Below, in pieces: positions 57,091 through 64,000 of a stretch of 64,000 nucleotides of DNA. The DNA is from Akkermansiaceae bacterium. GTDB lineage: Bacteria > Verrucomicrobiota > Verrucomicrobiia > Verrucomicrobiales > Akkermansiaceae. Position 1 is the stretch's first letter. Each line of letters starts with the position of its first letter. Below the pieces are notes generated by a model, which made no database searches, was not told the DNA's origin, and saw only the letters and a list, made by a program, of their open reading frames with translations. The position numbers and the translations under genes are program-made. The stretch spans positions 434,001-498,000 of the forward strand of contig CAJIZY010000009.1 in assembly GCA_905181965.1 (NCBI GenBank). The letters run 5' to 3'.

Positions 57091-58510
57091 TTGGGCATTT
57101 TATGCTTCGTGAAGGATGATAATACATTCCCCAGCGAATTTCAGAAGCGCACGCTTTGGAAGGCAGTCACCGGCCTCGCTATCCTTGTTTTGGCGGCGCT
57201 GCTCGTCGGCCTCATATGGCTCACGAGTAACATCCTCGGATACCTTCAACCAGTTTTGGTCCCCCTCGCCGTAGCGGGAATTGTTGCCTACCTACTCGAC
57301 CCTGTCGTCAAGCGACTCCAAAAAAAGGGCCTCTCACGGATCAAAGGTATCGTCACCGTCTTCTCAGGCTTTCTCATCTTTTTTGGAATTCTCTTTTACT
57401 TCGTGGGCGCCAAATTCTCTCAACAACTCCGTGATATGATCGCGGAAGACGCCACCACCTCAAGCTACTACATGAAAGCTGTTGATTTAGAGACCGCGAA
57501 ACAAAACAATTTCTATGGCTGGATCATACGGGCCTCATTCCGAAAGGACGTATCTGCCACTCGTAAACACCTCGAGAACGGTGGTTCTGTGGTCGGTCCA
57601 AATAAAACAAAATGGCGTTTGGATCTCAACACTGGTAAGTTCACTGATGGCAAAAACCCGCCATCATCTCCGCCTATTGAGATCGAGAATCTCATTGAAT
57701 CCGACTGGGCCAGCGATACTAAAATCAACGGAGTCACTCACCCTGAAGAATTGGTTTCGCTCTATAATTTTGACCTGACTCAAGGGGGGCAGTGGCTCTC
57801 CGGCCTGGGTCGATCAACGCTCGGCTGGATCTCTAATAGTGCTGGAAAAACTTCTAGGATTATTCGGGATTATTCTCGGCTTCGCGATGGTCCCAATTTA
57901 TCTCTACTACTTTCTCAAAGAGAGCGATGGTATCAAGATTGGGTGGACGAATTATATCCCCCTCAAAGCCTCCAAATTCAAAGACGAAGTCGTCGACACA
58001 CTGCGCGAAATCAATGGTTATCTCATTTCGTTCTTCCGCGGACAGGTCCTTGTGGCCTTTATCGACGGGATTCTTGTTGGAATTGCACTAACGATTTTCC
58101 AGCTGCCCTACGGCTTGCTGATTGGAGTCTTCATGGCATTCCTTGGCATCATCCCTTACATTGGGAACATTATCTGCCTCGTTCCTGCATGCATCATCGC
58201 CTACTTTAGAGGCTTTGACCATCCATACGGTCTATCCGAGTGGGGATACGTGATTGGAGTTCTCGCCATCTTCATCATTGTACAGCAGATCAACTCCCTA
58301 GTCACCGCACCGAAAATTGTAGGCGATTCGGTTGGACTCCACCCCATGACAGTTATCTTCTCGATGCTCTTCTGGTCACTTCTTCTTGGCGGATTCCTCG
58401 GTGCCCTCCTCGCGGTCCCTCTCACAGCTGCCGTTAAAGTTCTCTTCCGCCGTTACATCTGGGACCGCCAAACTCAGGAAGACGCAGAATCTAGCTCTTT
58501 ACTCGCGTAA
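57091..58510 (+). CDS. AI-2E-family transporter-like permease, frameshifted
   Basis: About 473 codons. N-terminal helices (AILVLAALLVGLIWLTSNIL, VLVPLAVAGIVAYLLDPVV) and the long soluble insert continue to about 57840. There GGAAAAACTT shifts the frame (one A too many), restoring SAGKLLGLFGIILGF and the C-terminal helices VLVAFIDGILVGIALTIF and GLLIGVFMAFLGIIPYIGN, with PKIVGDSVGLHPM. Family members export diverse small solutes or siderophores, and some act as Na+/H+ antiporters. The region from 150 to 240 is unusually long. The TTG or GTG near 57091-57109 could be the start; no ATG fits. Confidence 0.85.
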
Positions 58511-58740
58511 GATCCACATAGAATAGAAGGGATCTCAAACGGTTTAGCCCAACAGTCTCCGCCCCTCAGAACTCTTGGCTTACGGGGAATGATTTGCTCT
58601 CTATTCCAGCAATGACCACTAAAACTGTGAGGATTGAGGCAAAAATCTAACTCAGCTAAATTTTCTCTAAAGAACCTTCTCACTCTGGCATGGAGATGAC
58701 AAACTGCCCACCCACTTTAAACCGTGATTAAAGATCCCGA

Positions 58741-59838
58741 ATGAAGAATCTCATCGTCCAATTCTTGCTCGCTGCAGCCCTAAGCTTTGCCAGCTTTGCA
58801 GATCTCGTCGTTCCGGAAACTGTCGTAGATACCTTTCGCCAAAAATATCCGAATGCTCCTGAACCCACCTGGGAGGTCGATACCAACGGCTCTTACGAAG
58901 CCAACTATCGGATCGATGGCGTTAAATACCGAGCTGACTTTACCAAAGAAGGCATATGGACGGAGACAGAAAATAATATCGATTTCAACGAACTACCGCC
59001 GGATGTTCGTTCAGAATACCTCCTAAAATATAGCATCGAAGACTTTCGAGATGCCGAGGCGGTCGATAGCGCTACCCAAGGAATATTTTACGAAATCGAA
59101 ATCGTCAGCGGGACTTCAAAAATCGACGTAATGTTTGATGAAAAGGGCCAAATCATCACTCCAGGTGTTCCAACCTCGGAAAATGGCTTTTTTCAATTCT
59201 GGATGGATCAAGCCGCCAACGACACCCCTCTCATACGCCAAGGCTGGTCTCTTGTTTACAAGGTCGTTTTCAATCTTATCACGATCTACCTGTTCGCCTA
59301 CGTCATTTATTATCGAAGGCACCACGATCACAAGATGCTCTTCCTATTGCTGGCGTTCAATCTCTTCCTCTTCCCCATCTTTTTATCGAGCTCACTGGTG
59401 ACAGCCGGCTTCGGATTTACAATCTTCGCGCTTCTAGCTCTCGTCCGCCTCCGGAGTGAGGCCTTTGATAAGGCTGAAATAGCCTACCTCCTCGGAGCAA
59501 TCTCACTTACCTTCGTTAACACTATGATGCCCGCTGTTGCGGATGGCTTTTCAGCTGCCATCATCCTTCTCACGGCTCTCTTTGCAGATCGTCCGTCTGT
59601 CTGGCGTGATTCATTCCAGAAAATCGAAGTCGATTACAAAATCTCTGACAAGGGGCTGATGCTCGATCAGTCATACCTTCGCGAAAAGCTCGCTCAGGAG
59701 TATCAAGTCGACGTTCGCGAAATCACCATCAATCGTGTCTTCAAAAACGAAGTTCGGCTCACCCTGATGTATCGTGACGTCCCAGAACTCCGCGAAACCA
59801 TCCAGTCTGAAGTGAAGGAAAAACCTCCAAAAAAGTAA
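58741..59838 (+). CDS. PepSY-like / DUF4956 fusion membrane protein
   Basis: 365 residues. Signal peptide (about 1-20), a periplasmic PepSY-like (BLIP-fold) domain at about 22-140 (VVDTFRQKYPNAPEPTWEVDT, YEANYRIDGVKYRADFTKEG, FYEIEIVSGTSKIDVMFDEKG), then four membrane helices at about 180-285 with ALVRLRSEAFDKAEIAYLLGAISLTFVN, the DUF4956 core. A cytosolic domain follows (YQVDVREITINRVFKNEVRLTLMYR). DUF4956 proteins often neighbour VTC-type polyphosphate synthases; none is here. The fused sensor-like PepSY domain is uncommon. Function is unknown. Confidence 0.75.
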   Translation: MKNLIVQFLLAAALSFASFADLVVPETVVDTFRQKYPNAPEPTWEVDTNGSYEANYRIDGVKYRADFTKEGIWTETENNIDFNELPPDVRSEYLLKYSIEDFRDAEAVDSATQGIFYEIEIVSGTSKIDVMFDEKGQIITPGVPTSENGFFQFWMDQAANDTPLIRQGWSLVYKVVFNLITIYLFAYVIYYRRHHDHKMLFLLLAFNLFLFPIFLSSSLVTAGFGFTIFALLALVRLRSEAFDKAEIAYLLGAISLTFVNTMMPAVADGFSAAIILLTALFADRPSVWRDSFQKIEVDYKISDKGLMLDQSYLREKLAQEYQVDVREITINRVFKNEVRLTLMYRDVPELRETIQSEVKEKPPKK

Positions 59839-59875
59839 CCATTTTTCTACTAAGGATACGAGGAGGGATCGCGTT

Positions 59876-61143
59876 TCAGCCAGAAACCTTATCCCAAACT
59901 GTCAGAGCGGTCTTGACCGCTAGACTGCAGGCTACCACAAAACCAAGCCAGCACGTTCCGAGGATCCATTTTGGCACCTTCCTCTCCCCGACCAGCTCCT
60001 TCCGAGTTCCAAGGTAAATCAGCGCCGCAGCCAACATTGGTAGCCCTAAAACGGTTAAAGCCTGCGCAATCGTAATCAAGGTCACAGTTCCTGAACCACC
60101 TGAGAGCGACCACGAAGCGACTCCCATCCCGATCAGCAGAGCACAGCAAGTCAGCACCCTCGGCATGGTATCAGAAAGACGCCATCCCTTTCCTAGACTA
60201 TCCGAAAGGATGGTCCCTCCGATTACCGCATTGACCAAAAAAGAACTAAAAGCTCCAGCCATAATCCCTAAACTGAAAATCACTTTCGCTCCCTTTCCAA
60301 ATAAGGGCTCTAGTTGCTTCGCGACATCCCCAACACTCTTCAACTCAAATCCATCGGCGCGACCATGAAAGGTGAGAACCGAAGTAATCAAAATAAAAGA
60401 AGTCACGATTCCCAAAACACAAATCCCAAAAATCGAATCCCTTAACCCTTTTTTCCAATCGGCCAATTTCCAGCCCTTTTCACGAACAAGGTAGCCTTGG
60501 TAAAAGGCTCCTCCGATCGAGAAAGTCGTTCCAATCATTCCCAACAGAGGAATGAGATCACTCTTTCTGCTTGTCGTTTTTTGAACAGCTTCGGAGTCCA
60601 AGGCTCCGAAAATCACCACGATGAGATTACCGGTAAAAGCAAAGATCATCACCAACACGAGAATCTTCATCAACCTCTCGATTTGGGAATACAAACTCCG
60701 GACACGAAAGAGGCAAAAGGCTACAAAGAAATTGATAACCAAAAGAACCATAAGGCTCGTACACCGGTCCCCGCCAAGGGGCGCCCATCGCCGATATCTT
60801 CCACTAGCGGTTCAAGGCCTGCGATAATCGCCAAGTTGTTACTCGACTGAAACAAGGCCACAACCAGAAAGAGCACCAATCCCACAAACAAGGAAGCCCC
60901 ACGCCCCAACCGTGCCGCCAATTCCTCACACAAACTTCGCTCATAAGTCACCCCGAGACGGGCTGCCAGCGTCACCATTCCAATCATCAGAAATGTCGAT
61001 AGCGCCAAAACGAACCATGCCGGAAAACCAAAGTCAGCGCCCACTCGCGAGCTTGTTAGGATACTCCCCGGCCCCAGCACCACCGCCGCAACAATAATCG
61101 TAGGTCCTATTTTCCCAATTAATTCATTCAGCCGTCCAATCAT
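59876..61143 (-). CDS. Nramp-like transporter with altered metal-site motifs, frameshifted
   Basis: About 422 codons. It has the 11-helix Nramp pattern, but TM1 reads GPGSILTSSRVGADFGF instead of the usual DPGN-type motif, and TM6 reads GTTFSIGGAFYQGYLVREKGW where metal-selective Nramps have a conserved Met-Pro-His. So a Mn/Fe role is doubtful; a Mg-type or other substrate is possible. The break near 60735 (VRALWFF versus ALMVLLVINFFVAF) is explained by one missing C. Its ATG overlaps the nagA stop, so it belongs to the nag operon. Confidence 0.82.
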
Positions 61144-62052
61144 CTCGTTTCTCCAATTAATTTTCGCGGATTTTCTTCAATCACTTTTTGGATTTCACAT
61201 TTGAAAACCCCAACTCCCTTTCCAAATTCTCCGCCACTCGTGGCATCGTAATCGTCGAACCAATCAGGTGGCTCTTATCTGGCGATCTCGCCACCAAATC
61301 GTCTCCAATTCTCACATCTCTCCCCAGAAAATGATAATCACCAACCCCCATCCCGGCAGCGGCAATGGCATCTGTGACCATTACAACACGGTCAGTCCCA
61401 ACCAAATCGAGATAGTTCTTCAAGGTCACAAATGGAACGTGCGCCCCATCTGGAATAAAGCTGATCCATAAATCATGTCGTTGAGATAGCACACGCTGGA
61501 TGACGTTATCATGCCGATTCAACTCCATCGGGCATCCGTTTCCTAGGTGGGTGAACATTTTCAAGCCGGCTTCAATCGACTCCTGCAATTGTTTTATTGA
61601 AGGATCGCAATGACCGGCAGCGACACAAACACCCTGCTCCGTCAAAAATCGCGTCACCATAAATCCCTCATCCCGCTCCGGAGCTAGTGTCACAATTCTC
61701 GTTAGACCTCCGGCTGCTTCAAGAAGCCGCTTCATCTCCCCAAGGTCCGACCGCTTCGCATGCTTCACTGGGTGAGCTCCAATATACCCCTGGGTTTCGT
61801 TCAAAAATGGCCCTCAATATGGACTCCACAGATTAGCTTAGACCATTCCCGATTCTGATTCCGTAGTTGAACCAAGCGCTCCATCCGGGAACACATGACC
61901 CCAAGATCATCCGTAATGAAGGTTGCAAGAATCCCACCAACTCCATCCTTCTTTAAAGCCTCGCATACCTGATCAAGGTCTTCACCGCTGAGTAAGTCGC
62001 CATTAAAATCGACTCCCGCGTAGCCATTCACCTGTAAGTCGAATGCCCCCAT
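61140..62052 (-). CDS. nagA: N-acetylglucosamine-6-phosphate deacetylase, frameshifted
   Basis: Deacetylates GlcNAc-6-P in amino-sugar catabolism. It starts FDLQVNGYAGVDFN, so the short N-terminal beta-domain of other NagA proteins is missing. HIEG-PFLNETQGYIGAHP is split at 61803 by a lost base. The metal site GHCDPSIKQLQESIEAGLKMFTHLGNGCP, FIPDGAHVP and the catalytic Asp VTDAIAAAGM follow. A second lost base near 61188 hides EIQKVIEENPRKLIGETR, after which a TGA at 61140 overlaps the transporter ATG. It lies 2 bp after the oxidoreductase gene. Confidence 0.88.
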
Positions 62053-62054
62053 TC

Positions 62055-63196
62055 TTAGTTTTTCCCCTTAAAAAATTCCCGAGCCCGTTCTTCATCTAAA
62101 GGTAATTCAACTGGCATTCGTTCATGTGCCGAAATTTGTGCCGCCCATCCCAAATTCGCAACCGGAGATGAATTAGTAAAACTGAGATACGATTGGACGC
62201 CCTTCTGGATACATTCCAGAAAATGTGAAACACAAGCTCCTGTTTGATGTTTCATAACATCTCCACTATCCGGAGTAGTCGTATCAGCAGGCCATTGATG
62301 CTCTTCTACTCCCTCAGCTTTACAACGCTCCGCGTCGAGAGGATAAATCCATTTTCCATCGGTGGTTTTATCAGACCAAACACGAATTTTTTGTGGGCGA
62401 TCCAGCAATGAATCAAAAATTAAGCCCCCCTCCGTTCCGTGAATATGATGGTAGGCATCGTAACCATTTGCCTGATCAACATTACCAAAACAAAAACCAG
62501 TTGCCCCATTACTGAATTCAATCTGTAAGTTCCAGAGGCCAGGAATATCAAAGTCGCGGCGATGAACCATTGAGTTCGTCGCATAAACCCTCACTGGAGT
62601 CGCTCCTTGCTCGGCCATAATATTAAGCATTACAGAAAGCGAATGAATGATTCCCATCCCGATTGCATCTCCCATACGTTCACCGGAGAGCTTCCATTTT
62701 TTGTCCCCAGCAATATTGATCGGATGACGATAATTCACTTGAATCTGGGTAATCGTTCCAAAAACACCTTCGGACGTCATACGCCTAATACGATTCTCCA
62801 AAGCATCAAAATTCATAAGGTAATCCACGAAAGTCACTAATCCCGGATTTGCCGCCTCCAACTCAATCTGACGCAGAAATTCATGGTATTTAAAGCAAGT
62901 GGTTTTTCACAAAAGACATGCTTCCCCGCTTCCATAGCCGCGATAGACTGCTGTCCATGCGCCTCATTCGTGCTGCAAATGATGACTGCATCTAAATCAG
63001 GCATGCTCAACATTTTCTCAAAATCATCAAAGTAGAGATCTTCTCCAATGCCCAATTCGTTCATAACCTCAAGAGCCTTATCTCGCCGCCGCTGATGGAC
63101 CCCTATCACTTGGACCCCCTCATGCTCGGAAAAACGGCGCAATAAGGTCGCACCCATCCAACCCGCGCCCACCAACCCGATTCCAATCGAACTCAT
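62055..63196 (-). CDS. Gfo/Idh/MocA-family oxidoreductase, frameshifted
   Basis: About 380 codons. Rossmann start [35 protein letters not shown] and the EKPLA lysine motif are present. One base is missing near 62885, after which the C-terminal domain continues ([56 protein letters not shown]). These NAD-dependent enzymes oxidise or epimerise sugars. In a nag operon the substrate may be an N-acetylated or deacetylated hexosamine derivative. It overlaps nagB by 4 bp (ATGA) and precedes nagA by 2 bp. Confidence 0.87.
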
Positions 63197-63945
63197 TCCG
63201 CCCCCCCTTTACCCAACAAGCTCGCCGCCGGCTCATCGATATAGAGTCCACAGTCTTCATGCTGTTGCAGAATCGACGCGGGAACATCGAGAGACACCTC
63301 CCCCTCAACCGAGTTACGCACCGCTTCGGCCTTTCGTTCATCGGGGACCGTACAAATAATCGATCCGCTCTTCATGATCTGTCGAACTGACATCGAAATC
63401 GCCTTTTCAGGAACCGCCTCTAAACTCGGAAACCAGCCTTCCCCAAATTGCTGCTGACGACAGGCTTCATCTAAATTCACCACCAAATACGGGTTCTCCG
63501 TTTCAAAATCTGCCGGAGGATCATTGAAGGCCAAGTGCCCATTCTCCCCGATCCCGACAAAAGCAACATCAATCGGGGCCTCCACGATCAAAGCACCTAC
63601 GCGATCACACTCCGCGATCGGATTCTCCTCGGCATTAATATAGTGAAAAGCTTTCACCGGAGAAGGTAATTGATCCTCAAATCGTTCCTTCAAGTATTTC
63701 CGGAATGATGCCGGATGCTCGATCGAAAGGCCTACGTATTCATCGAGATGAAAAACCGTCACTTGGGACCAATCAATTCCCTCTTCCCCAATCAGAGCCG
63801 CAAGCATTTCAAACTGCGAAGCTCCCGTCGCAACAATAATATTCACCTCCCCCTTTTCCCCCTGAACCTTCCTCATCTTCTTCGCCCCATCCCTAGCTGC
63901 CGCCACACCCATTTCTTCCTTCGAATCAAACCGTTGACAATTCAT
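63193..63945 (-). CDS. nagB: glucosamine-6-phosphate deaminase
   Basis: 250 residues from the ATG at 63945. NagB motifs are [11 protein letters not shown] (catalytic Asp) and [15 protein letters not shown] (His and active-site loop), with the [11 protein letters not shown] helix. It converts glucosamine-6-P to fructose-6-P and ammonia. First gene seen in the operon nagB - oxidoreductase - nagA - Nramp-like; the oxidoreductase ATG overlaps its stop. No upstream regulatory gene is visible in the last 55 bp. Confidence 0.9.
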   Translation of the reverse strand: MNCQRFDSKEEMGVAAARDGAKKMRKVQGEKGEVNIIVATGASQFEMLAALIGEEGIDWSQVTVFHLDEYVGLSIEHPASFRKYLKERFEDQLPSPVKAFHYINAEENPIAECDRVGALIVEAPIDVAFVGIGENGHLAFNDPPADFETENPYLVVNLDEACRQQQFGEGWFPSLEAVPEKAISMSVRQIMKSGSIICTVPDERKAEAVRNSVEGEVSLDVPASILQQHEDCGLYIDEPAASLLGKGGAE

Positions 63946-64000
63946 AGAAGCCCTATGATGGATCTCCACTCTCTCAGGTCAATCTCATTGCTTACGAAGA

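Noticed and set aside
61803-61810. In-frame TGA in nagA (HIEGHF then TGA) as another selenocysteine site
   Set aside because: One missing base fully restores the conserved HIEGPFLNET motif, so this is a frameshift rather than a recoded stop.

Overview
The window looks like a chromosomal segment of a marine-type member of Verrucomicrobiota (PVC group). The evidence is the gene content: a very large PVC-type membrane-bound dehydrogenase with HEAT repeats and two haem c motifs, a CotH/lamin-tail surface protein, a formylglycine sulfatase, a DUF1080 glycoside-hydrolase-like protein, a PhoD-like phosphatase and many short secreted proteins or lipoproteins. Housekeeping genes are scattered rather than in long operons. 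No insertion sequence, prophage, CRISPR array, rRNA operon or plasmid function was seen. One tRNA (Gly-GCC) is present.

Layout. 0-6 kb: a truncated YugP-like membrane protein, two lipoproteins, a disrupted leuA with an attenuator-like leader, a YbjN-domain protein and a 2-Cys peroxiredoxin. 6-12 kb: M42 peptidase, then holB-obgE-GGCT as an overlapping minus-strand operon, then a PhoD-like phosphatase. 12-21 kb: a broken CotH/LTD surface protein, a nucleoside transporter, class II aldolase, a VC0807-type membrane protein and a broken sulfatase. 21-28 kb: DUF6580, TPMT-type methyltransferase, cell-wall amidase, a MOSC-DUF2288-rlmN operon, DUF1080 and GNAT. 28-36 kb: a heavy-metal-associated (HMA) protein with an in-frame TGA, leuB, the giant dehydrogenase and a His/Glu-rich 39-bp tandem-repeat protein. 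36-44 kb: glyS, dnaE, a DASS transporter, a rhodanese lipoprotein and tRNA-Gly. 44-54 kb: nrdR with two coupled genes, pta, a PHP-type histidinol phosphatase, a (6-4)-photolyase-like protein, bioD and cdaA. 54-59 kb: a riboflavin/transcription cluster (ribBA, ribH, nusB) followed by an AI-2E permease and a PepSY-DUF4956 fusion. 60-64 kb: an amino-sugar operon (nagB, Gfo/Idh oxidoreductase, nagA, Nramp-like transporter) in which three of the four genes carry a frameshift.

Sequence quality matters for every reader. At least a dozen genes, including the essential dnaE and glyS, are split by short indels, many in mononucleotide runs. In at least two genes (leuA and the sulfatase) an internal stretch is replaced by unrelated, AT-richer coding sequence; in leuA it is an unmistakable ~150-bp thiolase piece. 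This looks more like an imperfectly corrected assembly, probably metagenomic, than true gene decay, so I annotate those genes over their full reconstructed span.

The most interesting biology is two candidate selenoproteins. One is an HMA-domain protein (28044-28367) and the other a tiny membrane protein (36412-36534, minus). Each has an in-frame TGA followed at 20-26 nt by a hairpin that fits the bacterial SECIS geometry. Other points of interest are a leucine-codon mini-ORF overlapping a terminator in front of leuA, the alternating 13-residue His-rich repeat protein, the PepSY-DUF4956 fusion, and the Nramp-like transporter that lacks both canonical metal-site motifs and is translationally coupled to nagA.
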